Source: Temnothorax longispinosus (Eukaryota > Arthropoda > Insecta > Hymenoptera > Formicidae). From it: a DNA stretch of 64,000 bases. The translations under genes and the position numbers were made by a program. Each line of letters begins with the position of its first letter. The stretch's first letter is position 1. The stretch covers positions 9,486,886 through 9,550,885 of the forward strand of contig NC_092363.1 of NCBI RefSeq assembly GCF_030848805.1, written 5' to 3'. Shown here piece by piece: positions 11,970 through 22,548 of the stretch. Under the pieces are notes generated by a model, which was not told the origin of the DNA, did not search any database, and was given only the letters and a program-made list of their open reading frames with translations.

Positions 11970-12189
11970 TCATAACTTCTGCTGACAAACGCTTATTTCT
12001 GCAAGGTAGGGCAGTGTGAGCGTGATCAAGCGTAAGCGCTTACGTTCATTTCGGAACGCATTGTTAGCGGATTGCGTATCAACAAACATGTCGTCGAATC
12101 GAATTATAGACGAAAAAATTGTTACGATATTCCAATTTCCAGCATTTAACGCAGTGGCTTTTCCTACATTGAATATCTCACAAATGGAT
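11970..12189 (-). pseudogene. Harbinger transposase exon 2 remnant (copy 1)
   Basis: After a TGTACAG acceptor the frame reads SICEIFNVGKATALNAGNW. This resembles the helix-turn-helix part of PIF/Harbinger transposases (SYR..CE.F.VGKSTA). It continues exon 1 in phase, because exon 1 ends with the first two bases of an Arg codon. After about 40 residues the similarity stops and the frame runs into the element terminus, so the catalytic DDE region has been deleted. Not functional. Confidence 0.65.
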
Positions 12190-12230
12190 CTGTACATAAT
12201 TTAAATATTAAGCAAGGAAAAATTATATGC

Positions 12231-14568
12231 TGTGACGTGGCAGTTTCGCTGCACCGTTGCAGCGCCAGCGCCCCGCCGCGCCGCCTGTCACAAGGCGCAG
12301 GATTCGCGACCTTTTTTGACCAAGGACGGTTCAATGAATCGCTGTGAGATCTCCAGGGGGCCTGTTCTAATCGCGTTGCGTTATGCTAATCCCTTATTCT
12401 ATTTTGTATCATTTACGCGGCGCCTCACCAAGCCGAAAACAGGAGTTCCGGAGATCATGCGGAGGATCGAGGAGAAACGGAGTCGACGACAAGGACAGAG
12501 GCGAGAAATCAGATAACGGCAAGCGAATTTCGGTGATGCTTGCGGGCCGCCGAGCGCAGGGGAGCGCGAGAGGATACGTGCGCGGCGCGTGACATAGCGA
12601 CGGGCGGATCCGTACAGGCAGGGCCCCGGGACGCCGGGGCAAAATCAGCTCACCTGCCCTCCTTACGCTACTGACCGGATTCCGAGATGGCCACCATCCC
12701 CGGACCGAAGAGGAGAAACACGGAGGCAATCGCGTCCCGTCCGCTGCCGGGAAGAATCCCGGAAAATCGCCGCGCGAACGAAGGGCCGTTGAGCGCCCTG
12801 CGAAAAGCCGTGACTAACGACCCTGTGCGAGGAGACACCGCGAGCCTGTGAGCTCATCCCCTATTGGTCCGCGCGATAGCGTCGCGGGGCCGCGTACGCC
12901 CGGGGTGGGGTACGCTATAGATTCCGCCATCGAGCAAAATTTCGGGAGTATTCTTGAGCCGTTCTCGATCGCCGACGCACGTAACTTTCGCATTCTGCCT
13001 TTCATATTTGAGTCGCACTTGGAAGCGTGTAAGATTCCTGGCGGTAATCCGTTCCTGGCGGACCCTCAGGAGGGATTCGACCTACGGTGAGGTTGCCTCG
13101 GTAATCTTTTATGTAAAGCCACGATACTGCTCCCCAGGTCGCGCTCTCGCTCGGAATGATTCGCGATAATTAACGTATTCGCCGACAAGGCGTCCTTAGC
13201 GATCGACAACGAAAACGAGGGGCACCGGAATGGTCTCGTGGCCGTGGGATCGCGACCGAAATCTATAGACTCCTGGAGAACAGGGTAGGCGCGTCAATGA
13301 CGACGTTCGATATCGCGAGTGCGCCATTTCTCGCGCCCTTCGCGTTCACGCCCGCGTGTCTCGTTGTGCGTAGTAATTCACCCGGCCGAGCATTAATTGC
13401 TTGATAGTATTCCTCGCGTCAGACGGTTGTTCGCGCTGGTTTAATTACGTAACTTGCGATTCGCGTCTGGACACTTAGATTATCTATGCGGTATCGGTTG
13501 TGCCGAGATATTATTCCCGTGATTGCGTCCTGATGTTACCGGCCTTGCCGTATTGTTCGCGCCTGAGTCTTGCTTTCGAGCACTTGCGTAGGATAATAAC
13601 TGCGTGAGAATATTGTCCGCGTCGACAGATTATTTGCGTGAGAATATTGTTCGCGCCGATTGACTCCTGGCGTTGGGATGTTATTCGCGTTATTAATGAC
13701 GGTAAAATACTGCTCACGCCGACTGATTAGTTACGTCAGGATCTTATTCGCGTTATATTAAGAAAATTATTCGCATTAGATTAAGATTATTATCCGCGCT
13801 AAATTAAGATTATTATCCGCGGTAAATTAAGATTATTCCTTGCGTTAGATTAAGATTACTTAGCAATAAAATCTCTGCACGGCTTGGGCCCTTGTGTTCT
13901 CGCGCTCCGAGCGTGACGCGCTATCATTTCGTGATCTTTCACACTAGTATTTCCGTTACTTCAATTATATATTTCATTTTGCCGATGTTCTACACCTTTC
14001 GCCGGCTCTATTAATTCGAAGCATTCGTGAATTTAGTTTCTTTTAGTATTATCTTACGTAATAACGGCGCCTTCCGCGCGTTTATTAATTTAGCGTAATT
14101 TTTCGTGTTTTCCTGGCGTCCACGTTATTTTTTCCGTGTTATTCAAAACTTGACGCCCACGTTATCAACCCTCTACTTGCGTTATTAATGGAAACCAAAT
14201 TGGCTTTTATTATTTTCTCTAAATTAATTACACAATAAATGTTACTCTTTATTTGTTAGCGGATTGAAGTTATGATTTACGTATCACCCCGCCGGATATC
14301 GCGCTGCCCTTCCTTAATTCCGCTCTGCTATTAGGCTGAGCTAGCAATTCCCTCGCACCCCGACGTATTTCGTTTTGCGTCTCTCTCTTTTGGTTCTTAG
14401 CGATTTCGCGGACGCGAATTTACGCGTCTGGCACCCAACCTTAAGCTCGTTTCGTGGAATGTCGGAGGTGCGGGAGAATCACCGGAGAGGCCTATCACCT
14501 TTCTCTCCTTTTCCCCTTTTGATCCGGCACACGCCCCGGACCGCTCCGGGAGTGAAAAAGTCGTGACA
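12231..14568 (+). mobile_element. LTR-like insertion with 4 bp ATGC duplication
   Basis: The element begins TGTGACGTGG and ends GTCGTGACA. ATGC flanks it at 12,227-12,230 and 14,569-14,572. The homologous Harbinger copy at 42.8 kb has the empty site with a single ATGC, which proves the insertion. TG...CA ends and a 4 bp duplication fit an LTR retrotransposon. No gag or pol frame is visible. The 13.09-14.43 kb portion resembles 6,542-7,627 in the same direction, while 12.24-13.1 kb resembles 5.7-6.54 kb in reverse. A TGGCACCCAACC primer-site-like motif lies at 14,429. It is probably a rearranged non-autonomous derivative. Confidence 0.6.
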
Positions 14569-15225
14569 ATGCATACACAAATATAAATTAAAAATTGAAT
14601 AAACGAAATATAGGCTCTCCTGTGAATAAATCAAATAAAGGGAAGTGAGAGAGGCAATCAGAGCCACGCGCGGTAATTAATGCGCAATTAAAATAAGTCA
14701 TTAATAAAATATATTACATTAATACTTTTTTGTGTCATTTTCAGCGTAAAAATGAAAATAATACATGAAAATTTCATACGATAAATTACAGTCAATCGCG
14801 ATAAAATGAGTCAATCAGTAGAAAAGCTCAGTCAAATCAATAAAATAAAATTCATACGAATGTTCGGTAGTCTGTCAGGATATGCAAATGCTCCGAATCG
14901 ATCGCACCTTCGACGTTTACTCTCAGGTTGGAAGACCAGACCAGGTAGAAAGGAGAGATTCGATTGTCTTTTCTAAACCGTGAGTCGGAGTCGCAATATG
15001 TTAAAAAATGCAATGTATCAGTATTAAAATTACAATCACGAATTCTTACTTACGGACCATTACAGACCAGTAAGTCGCAGTGTTAAAATAATGTATCTGT
15101 CGCTCTGGCATGTCGTGAGTGAGTGAAGCGTTGGTAGAAATCGGAAGGTTAACATAATAAAAGCGGTGTGTGCATGAGTTAATGGTGGGGATAAATATTC
15201 ACAACAAATAATTCTAAATTTTTGA

Positions 15226-15632
15226 TAACCTATCAATAACGTTCAAATAAGTATCTGGTAAATCTTCCGTGTCCGTCTGCAAATTCAATTTATTTTCCTG
15301 TCTCTTTATGCACAGCATCTCGGAAATTAAGCGTTTATAAAAATACAATTTATTATCTAGAATTTCCACATTATCCCAATCGAAATTATGATTTAATGCT
15401 AATCTATGATCTGTTATAACAGAATGATTAGATGTACTCCAATTTATATATGATTCTGGTGTTCCTTAATTCTTGTTTGTAATTGTCTGCTCGTTTGGCC
15501 TACATAAGATGCGTCGCAATCATTACAGTTAATTTTGTATACTACGTTACATTGTTTAGAACGTGGAAGACTATTCTTATGAGCTTTTATGAAGGTTCGC
15601 ATTTTGTTTAAGCTATTATACGATAATCTCAC
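15226..15632 (-). pseudogene. Penelope-like GIY-YIG endonuclease C-terminal fragment
   Basis: Read on the minus strand, the frame starts near 15,632 and contains CNVVYKINCNDCDASYVGQT followed by SRQLQTRIKEHQNH. This is the Cys-containing GIY-YIG nuclease pattern of Penelope-like elements. After a one-base frameshift near 15,450 a second frame continues (TDHRLALNHNFDWDNVEILD) and ends with DTYLNVIDRLSKI and TAG at about 15,226. The reverse transcriptase half is absent. The nuclease would nick target DNA for retrotransposition. Copy 2 lies at 41,696-42,120. Confidence 0.8.
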
Positions 15633-15716
15633 TTTCAGATCCCTTGTTATGTTCTTAAATTGTTCTGTTTAAAAAATTTAGAGTTATTTGTTGTGAATTT
15701 TTATCCCCACCATTAA

Positions 15717-15860
15717 GACCCAGTTTCACAAGTGTCGGTTAACTTTTAATCTTAGATTAACTCACTCTTAATTCGCCTCTTTCTAACGTCCCCCTTAGAA
15801 GAAGACGAAGAGTGAGTTAATCTAAGATTAAAAGTTAACCGACATTTGTGAAACTGGCCC
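15717..15860. mobile_element. Harbinger-type MITE with TAA duplication
   Basis: Termini are GACCCAGTTTCACAAGTGTC and its near-complement ending GAAACTGGCCC. TAA flanks both sides (15,714-15,716 and 15,861-15,863). The opposite Penelope arm and the copy at 42.1 kb lack the insertion. It is almost wholly palindromic (144 bp). Confidence 0.8.
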
Positions 15861-16482
15861 TAACTCATGTATACATCGCTTTTATTATGTTAACCTTCCA
15901 ATTTCTACCAACGCTTCACTCACTCACGACATGTCAGAGCGACAGGTACATTTTAACACTGCGACTTACTGGTCTATAAGTAAGAATCCGTAAGTAAGAA
16001 TTCGTGATTGTAATTTTAATACTGATACATTGCGTTTTTAACATATTGCGACTCCGATTTACGGTTTAGAAAGGACAATCAAATCTCTCCTTTCTACCTG
16101 GTCTTCCAACCTGAGAGTAAACGTCGAAGATGCGATCGATTCGGAGCATTTGCATATCAGCATATCCTGACAGACTACCAAACATTCGTATGAATTTTAT
16201 TTTATTGATTTGACTGCGCTTTTCTACTGATTGACTCATTTTATCGCGATTGACTGTAATTTATCGTCTAAAATTTTTATGTATTATTTTCATTTTTACG
16301 CTCTGAAGATGACACAAAAAAAGTATCGAAACGTCCGAATTTGTATTAACTAATATATATATTTTATTATTGACTTATTTTGATTGCGCATTAATTACCG
16401 CGCGTGGCTCTAATTGCCTCTCTTACTTCTTTATTTGATTTAAAAATTGAAACAACAATGTGTAATAATATTAATAACATAC

Positions 16483-16736
16483 CGATATGAATCTGGGGTG
16501 GCCATTTTCCATATAGCGATAAATAATTGTTTTTTAGGTGATATTGTTTTACGTCCTGATTTTGATCTTAGTAATTTAGGTTTTAAAATTTGTAGAATAA
16601 TATTAAATGTTGCTCGGTTTATTTAAAAAAAAAGGGTTTATTTTAAAAATTAAATATTCTTTCTCATCGAATAATAATTCTAATAATGTTATTATTTGCG
16701 CAAATATAACACACAATAACCTATATCGTCTGCCAT
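16483..16736 (-). pseudogene. Harbinger transposase exon 1 remnant (copy 1)
   Basis: From an ATG at 16,736 the minus strand reads MADDIGYC and then, after frameshifts, residues matching copy 2. It includes SKLGRKTISPKKQLFIAIWK and ATPDSYR, the N-terminal pattern seen in PIF/Harbinger transposases (LGR.TISP.....I.LW.LATPDSYR). It ends at a GTATGT splice donor. The intron that follows hosts the Penelope-like insertion. Broken by small indels. Confidence 0.6.
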
Positions 16737-16901
16737 TTTGACGTGCTCATAGTCGTTTACATTGCCAAAACGAACGACATTTCTTACTATTGTGTAAGCG
16801 CTCATATACCAAATTGAACGATTGAAAACAGCGCTTATAAGCGTGAGCGCTTACAGCGCGTGAGCGTTCAAACCGAACGCACCCTATGTAAGATACGTTG
16901 T

Positions 16902-16913
16902 CACTTCGTATTA
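16902..16913. repeat. Target-site duplication of the 7 kb LINE
   Basis: CACTTCGTATTA occurs here and at 23,901-23,912, exactly outside the LINE. The empty site is at 30,590-30,601 in the opposite arm. Confidence 0.9.
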
Positions 16914-17192
16914 GATAAATAGATAGATAGATAATTTATTGTTTATCCCCGCAGAGTTTACAAGGCGTTTTTTTGAGCGAGGAACGATTCCAAACCTCTT
17001 ACAACCAAACAACTCCTCGCTTGTTCGCCTACATACAATTTTTACAGTTTTCTTAACCTAACTTAATTTACTTAACCTAATGGTGTGGTTGTCAGCTTCT
17101 GCCTCTGCATCCGCCCACACCCACACCCGCCGCACACACACACACCCCCTCCGCAAAAGGGACTTCCGTTTCCTCTTGCGTCCAATTTTCAT

Positions 17193-18257
17193 TTACACCA
17201 CTTCTATCCCCCTCTCTTTGGCATACCACTCATTTTCTCTTATTTTCTCCTCAATCATACCTCCCTCTTCCCGTCCTCCCAGCTCTTCCACATACTCCTT
17301 CCTGTTCCTCTCCTTCTCGATCTCCTTCATCCACTCTTCCCCCTCTTCCCCCTCTCCCAGCACCCATCGCCTTGCCTCCTGCCAGCTCCCCTCCCTTTCG
17401 TCCCAATCCCTACAGCGCTCCCACGTATGCTCCCACGTCTCCTCCTCTCCCTCGCACAGTCTGCAAACCCTTTTCACCTCCTCCTCTCAATGTCTGCTCT
17501 CTCTCATTTCGTTTCCCAACTTAAATCTCGCTACCCTACTCCACCTACTTTCCCCCCACCCTTTCTTCAGGTACTCCGGTATCCCCTCCTTTTTTACTTC
17601 TTTACCATTTGTTGTACTTCGACTCTTTTATTTTCTCCCATCTCTCTGCTCTTTGTGCCTCCCTTTCCCACCTCGCCATCTCCTCAAGTCGTGTCTCTTC
17701 TTCCCCTCTCTCTCCCCCTCTCCTTCTTCCCACAAACCTCTATCGCTCAGAAACTTTCTCCTACCTTCTTCCCAGCTCGAAATTCCCCCTCTCTTCCCCG
17801 TTTTTCCCTTAACTTCTTCCCAACACCTTTTTGCTAGCTCGCTTCCTCTTCCCTCCTCCAACCTCCTTTTGTACACCCACGCCCTCCTGCCCGCCCTACT
17901 TCTTAATTTTTCTCTCTGCATCTCGTCCCTCACCAAGTATCCCGGCGTCCTCCTATCCACTCCCAACACCCATCTCAAATATCTTTCCTCTAGCTTTTCC
18001 ATTCCTTCTCTCTCTCTCTCTTCCCACCCCCATATTTTTACTCCATCCCCCATTACCGTCCAAACCAGATTGTTAAATACCCAAAGCCTACTCCCCCAAT
18101 CCTTCCCAAACCTTCTCTTCCCTATCCCTCATACTTGCCCCATTACCGCCGCCGCCTTTTTAACCCTTTCTTTTACGTGCGCCTCTTGCCCTCCATTCCT
18201 TTGTAGTGTATACCCCAGGTATCGGAACTCCTTCATCTCTTCCATTTTTCTTCCTTT
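17193..18257 (-). pseudogene. LINE ORF2 C-terminal region
   Basis: The frames at 17,628-18,053 and 17,193-17,477 are Glu/Arg/Lys-rich and follow the reverse transcriptase thumb. They include CRLCEGEEETWEHTWERC near 17,440, a Cys-Cys-His-Cys motif usual at the end of many insect LINE ORF2 proteins. A stop follows KKNWW near 18,258, and frame changes between the pieces show decay. Confidence 0.7.
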
Positions 18258-18467
18258 CTACCACCAATTCTTTTTCACCATCCTTTCTCCTCTTCTTCTA
18301 AACCTTAAAATCTTGGTTTTCTCCGCGTTTAGTTCCACCCTTTTCTTATCCAAATACTTCTCCAACCTCTCCATTATACTTCTCATTTCGTCTTCCCCCT
18401 CCGCTAGCAGCACTATGTCGTCCGCAAACTCTAAGTCATACACCCTTCCTTCTCCCACCCCACTTAA

Positions 18468-18993
18468 GGGGATCCTATAGCGAAGGCCGAACTTCCTCGA
18501 CGTCGGTAATGTCAACATTTCTAATCCTGTTTTCTATGTTATATATCTATATCTGTCCTTGTCTAACGAGAGGCATCTGTCTTTGTTCGATTGCTGCGCC
18601 ATTTCTCGCTACACGCAATACTGCTTATCCTATCAACCTGAATGTGCTTTTGCTTAATAAAACTTCATTTTACAAAATCTTTTTTTCTAGACGTTGAATC
18701 TTAGTTTTATTTACACGATATTGTTCCTACATGTTGTCCCTACGTCGCCTTGGTGTCATTATATATATATATAAACTGCAGTAATTTTGTTATTGTCGTC
18801 AAATGACAGTTGTATGTGCCCAAATTAGTAAAATTTTTAATTTTTTTTCGTTCCCGATATGAAATCGTATAACGCGATGTAGATTTTTGTGCGTACTTTA
18901 ATTCTAGACCAAAAACTTGCAATTCTGTAAAGTCAATTCAAAGATTCCTTAAAATGAAAAAATGTCGGTAACTACCGCCACTATAGGATCCCC
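18468..18993. mobile_element. TTAA-flanked TIR element (piggyBac-like MITE)
   Basis: TTAA occurs at 18,464-18,467 and 18,994-18,997, outside inverted termini GGGGATCCTATAG and CTATAGGATCCCC. Removal rejoins the LINE reverse transcriptase frame. The 526 bp body has no domain. The termini start GGGG rather than CCC, so the family call is tentative. Confidence 0.7.
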
Positions 18994-19289
18994 TTAACTC
19001 TCTTCATCTCCTCCTCCAAGTCCGCCAGCAGTATAATGAAGAGCAGCGGACTCAGCGGACACCCCTGCCTTACCCCTCTTGCTGTCCAAAAGCTCTCACC
19101 CAGCTCCTTTCCCACTCTCACCCTACTTCTTGTCTCTCTCAACACTTCCTCAATCCTCTCAACCAAACCCTCCCTGATCCCCCCTCCCTTAGCGCCTCAA
19201 TCAACACCTCCCTATTTACCGAGTCAAACGCCGCCTTTAAATCCACAAACAATGCCACCACCTTTTCCCCTTCCTTCCCAGTTGTCTAA

Positions 19290-20410
19290 GGTAAACGGCC
19301 CGATTATGGAACGAATTCAGTAGAGGTTTCAGATGTTATTCAAATTTAAATTAATAAAGACATTAATGTGAAAAATTTTTATCGAATTCTGTAAGCCAAC
19401 TCTTCCAAAAATCGAAACAATTTTTGAAATCTTAAATCGACCATTTATAAGCTAAATATCAATAAAAACTGAAGCAGCTAATATGTAGGTATTTTGGCAC
19501 AGCATCTGCGTGCTTGACCCAATGTTTGGAACATCTTGTCCCGATTCTGGAACAAGCTTGACCCAATGTTTGGAACATCTTGTCCCGATTCTGGAACAAG
19601 CTGACCCAGTTTGGAACATCTTGTCCCGATTCTGGAACAAGCTTGACCCAATGTTTGGAACATCTTGTCCCGATTATGGAACAAGCATTTTTGACCCAAT
19701 GTTTGGAACATCTTGTCCCGATTATGGAACAAGCATTTGCGTAAGAACGTCTCAACGCCTTTTTCAGGTTATCTTTTGTTTACGTGTTACTTTCTAACAA
19801 AATTTTGCATTACAATGTACTTACTTGCTGTGAAATGACGAAAAAAGTATACTCGAATAATAATGCACAATGAAAATCGTGTTTGTTTCAATAATACGAT
19901 AAAAAACTTATGCCAAAATCTAGGACCATCAAGCGAGCATACAAAGGCCGGAACTGGGGAACGCCCTCATTTAGCGTTCCATAATACGGCAATTGAAAAA
20001 ATAAAAGTTCCTAAAAAGGAACATCTATTTAATAAATAAAACAAGATCGGACTCAAAAAAATAATAAAAATTAGAATCTACGATTCTTAATCTTCAAACT
20101 ATTAAATACAGATTTGCAAATTTATGTGTATTTAATAGTTTATACCAAAACGCGAGCTGTACCAAATCAGCTGCTTTGCCTTGAATAGGAGTCAATTTTC
20201 ACGGGTGTGGAGGCGAACATCTCTAAAAGATTTTATTTACACTTAAATGTTTATAGCAACAGTACTTAGTTCTAAATAATTATACACTTGAAAACTTGTA
20301 CATAATAACGCAATTTTTTAAATTTATTTTTATTTTTAAATATATATTTCATGAGTTTTTTTTTTAAATGTTCCACAACCGGTTTCGTTCCACAAATCGG
20401 GCCGTTTACC
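19290..20410. mobile_element. TIR element with internal minisatellite, inserted in the LINE
   Basis: Termini are GGTAAACGGCCCGATTATGG and the complement of GGTAAACGGCCCGATTTGTG. TAA precedes it and TTA follows, which could be a mutated 3 bp duplication. It splits the reverse transcriptase frame between YVLNYLVNK and TTGKEGEKVV. The element holds the five-unit repeat at 19,509-19,735 and otherwise AT-rich non-coding DNA. Confidence 0.7.
19509..19735. repeat. Minisatellite, about five units of 43-50 bp
   Basis: Each unit has TTTGGAACATCTTGTCCCGA followed by TTCTGGAACAAGC or TTATGGAACAAGC. Spacing varies because of small indels. The units contain the same TATGGAAC motif as the element termini. 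The frames through it have no meaning. Confidence 0.9.
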
Positions 20411-21393
20411 TTATTCACTAGGTAGTTAAGCACATAAATATTGTCCATTGTCCCCATCCCCTTCCTGAATCCCGTTTGATTCGGCGGGATGATCTCCTTG
20501 TGCTCCACTTCCTCCCACAGCTTTTCTGCTAATACAGCCACGTACACTTTGTATAGGGTGGATAGCAGTGTAACCCCCTTATAGTCTTCCACCCTCTCCT
20601 CTTCCTCCTTCTTTACTATGGGCACAATCACCCCCTCCTTCCAGCTCTCCGGCTACCCTCCTCCCTTCCATACTTTGTTGCAAAAACCTCTCACCCACTC
20701 TTCCAACTCTTCCCCCCCGTGCTTCCATACCTCACTCGGAATACCGTCTATCCCGGCCGCCTTTCCCTCCTTTATTTTCTTTAAGACCCTTCTCACTTCC
20801 TCTTTACTTATTTCCTCCTCACCTCCCTCTTCCTCTCCCCTCATCTATCCCTCCTTTGACGACCCTTCCTTCCACCCCCCCAAGTAACCTCATAAAATGC
20901 TCTTTTTACTCCGTCATCTCTATCCCTTCCATTACCTTTTTCCTCTTTTTCCTCCCCCTATTAACTATTTCCCACACTTCATTTTCTCTACTTACCGCCG
21001 CCGCCTTTACTCTCACCTGTCGTTCTCCTCCTTCTTTTTCCTTTTGCACATGTCTCTGAACTCTTGCTCCCTTCTTTTGTATTCCTCCCCCTTCCCTCCC
21101 TCCCTTCTTCACCTCCTTAATTCTTTTCTTGTCTCCCTTTTTTTCTCTAGGCACTCCTCGTCCTACCAGCCCACTTTCTTCTTTTCCTCCTTATTCAACT
21201 CCTCTTCAGTCTCTTTCATTGCATCCTTCAACCTCCCCACCATCTCCTCCCATTCCTCTTCCAAACCCCTCTCCCCCAACTCTACTTCACCCAGCTTCTG
21301 CTTGAACCTATTTCTCCCTTCTTCACTCCATATACCCCTCCAAATCTTTTTACCTCCTTTGCTCTCTTTCCCTTCTACCCACTCCCCTTTTAA

Positions 21394-22135
21394 CTACACC
21401 TCTACCAGTTGATGGTCAGAGTCTACCCTGTCCCTTATCTTTATCCTTTCCACTCTATTCTTTACCTCTCCCTCCCCTATTACATAGTTGATCACTGTGC
21501 ATCTTCTTCCCCCTGTATGTGTAAACTCCCCCTCTTCGTCCCCTCTTATGTTCCCGTTGAAGAAGCACCTCCCTCTTTCCTCCAGGAAGTTCAACATCAG
21601 CCTACCTTCCCTGTTTATAGCCCGGTCCTTTGACTGTCTCTTTCCTTGCCCCTCTCTCCCTTCCTCCTTTCATTCCCTTCCAATTGTCCCCCTTCCTCCC
21701 CTGTTCTCGCGTTAAAGTCTCCCCCTATCAACACTCTGATTCCTGCCTCTCTGTCCTCCACCCACCGTTCCAGCCCCCTCAGCGCCTTCTCCATACCTTC
21801 TCCTGCGTGGACTCCCACTAATTATCTTCCATCTCTGCTCCCCCACCCTCACCTTACCCGCCATGAACTCCTCCCCCGCCCCCGCTATCCCTTCCTCCTT
21901 CTTTATCAACTCCTTCTTTATACCCATGACCATTCCCTCCATCGCTCTTCCCTTCTTATTCTTTCTCCTCGTTGCTTGCACTCCCCACTCATATCCTCCT
22001 GATAGTCTCTCCTTAACTTTTTTCCACCCTTTATCATCCAACCAAGTTTCCATCAGCACCATCACATCCCATTCCTTCAACCCTGTCTAAAACTCCTTGT
22101 CTTTGTTCTCTAACCCTGCCACATTCCAAAAGGCC
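21394..22135 (-). pseudogene. LINE endonuclease (apurinic-type)
   Basis: The domain begins with FWNVAGLENKDKEF at about 22,100-22,135, broken by a TAG where Trp is expected. It continues with WDVMVLMETWLDDKGW (22,060-22,020), LIGGDFNARTGEEGG (about 21,730) and finally SDHQLVEV (about 21,410). The ET, GDFNA and SDH motifs are the catalytic signature of the exonuclease-endonuclease-phosphatase fold that nicks LINE target DNA. At least two frame changes separate the pieces. Confidence 0.85.
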
Positions 22136-22206
22136 ACGCTCCACTCTCTCCTTTTCTCTTTCTCTCCCTTTCTCCCTCTCTTCTCCCCCTCCCCCCCTCC
22201 ATTCTC

Positions 22207-22548
22207 TTATTCCAATTATACCTATTCTCCATATTGGTCGCAGACTTGCACTTCTCCAGATTGCACTGCTTGCTATCGAACCCGTTATTTCCACAGTCGC
22301 ACCTGAAGTGTCTCCTTGCATACAGCTCCACGAGCTCATGTCTTTCATGACAATGAATGCTGCACGCTGCGCACACAGCGGCTCGGACCTTGTTTGAGCA
22401 GCACGTCTTGCATGCGTACAACGCCTGTCTTATGTATCCCTTGCTGTAAGTACAGTTCTGGCTATCCCCCCTTGGATGCCCCCACGACAAACGGGTCCCC
22501 TTCTGGCTGGTTTTCCATCTGGAGAACATCGTGCCTCGTAACAGAACT
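22207..22548 (-). pseudogene. Captured UBR-box zinc finger, UBR7-like, inside the LINE
   Basis: The minus strand encodes GYIRQALYACKTCC, then AAVCAACSIHCHERHELVEL, then YARRHFRCDCGNN and a tail ending NRYNWN. The Cys/His spacing and FRCDCGN are diagnostic of the UBR box, and QALYAC with the flanking residues matches the UBR7 subfamily of E3 ubiquitin ligases, which bind N-degrons. UBR7-like sequence also extends upstream (DVLQMENQPEGD) in another frame, separated by an extra G in a G run near 22,475. The insert lies between LINE ORF1 and the endonuclease start. It contains no visible intron and stops before the UBR7 PHD region. Confidence 0.8.

Larger units (their letters stand above)
14620..16440 (-). 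mobile_element. Penelope-like element fragment flanked by inverted repeats (copy 1)
   Basis: Inverted arms of roughly 600 bp (about 14,620-15,230 and 15,690-16,440, the latter including a MITE) flank a GIY-YIG coding remnant. Shared arm landmarks are GATTGACTCATTTTATCGCG and CTTTCTACCTGGTC. Penelope elements commonly carry pseudo-LTRs that can be inverted around the body. It lies in the transposase intron of the Harbinger element. Confidence 0.65.
11858..16884 (-). mobile_element. PIF/Harbinger element, copy 1
   Basis: The terminal repeats start GGGTGCGTTTGGTTTGGACG and end with the complement. TAT flanks both sides (11,855-11,857 and 16,885-16,887). The uninterrupted arm at 30,616-30,618 has one copy only. 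The element holds two transposase exon remnants on the minus strand, with an intron occupied by a Penelope-like insertion and, further on, the LTR-like block 12,231-14,568. Copy 2 at 40,585-43,179 has the same architecture in the opposite orientation. Confidence 0.8.
18258..20850 (-). pseudogene. LINE reverse transcriptase, interrupted twice
   Basis: Conserved blocks appear in order on the minus strand. GKAAGIDGIPSEVWK is at about 20,750 and VTLLSTLYKVYVAVL at 20,570. QTGFRKGMGTMDNIYVLN is at 20,450 and VALFVDLKAAFDSVN at 19,230. RQGCPLSPLLF is at 19,070 and LEFADDIVLLAE, the catalytic FADD box, at 18,420. The enzyme would copy LINE RNA at the nicked target. A TTAA-flanked element separates RQGCPLSPLLF from FADD, and a 1.1 kb TIR element lies before the DLKAAFD block. 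Confidence 0.85.

Noticed and set aside
12016..12204. Plus-strand ORF shared with 42,844-43,032
   Set aside because: The minus-strand frame at the same place is the Harbinger transposase exon (FNVGKATAL); the plus-strand frame is its shadow, duplicated because the element is duplicated.
17080..18480. A 466-residue plus-strand open frame rich in Ser, Pro, Leu and Phe
   Set aside because: It is the antisense of a purine-rich LINE ORF2; the long frame comes from polypyrimidine composition. The minus strand holds the real reverse transcriptase motifs. The same applies to plus-strand frames up to 23,997.
19509..19735. Repeat array considered as a CRISPR
   Set aside because: Units are contiguous with no unique spacers of constant length, and the context is a eukaryotic transposon.
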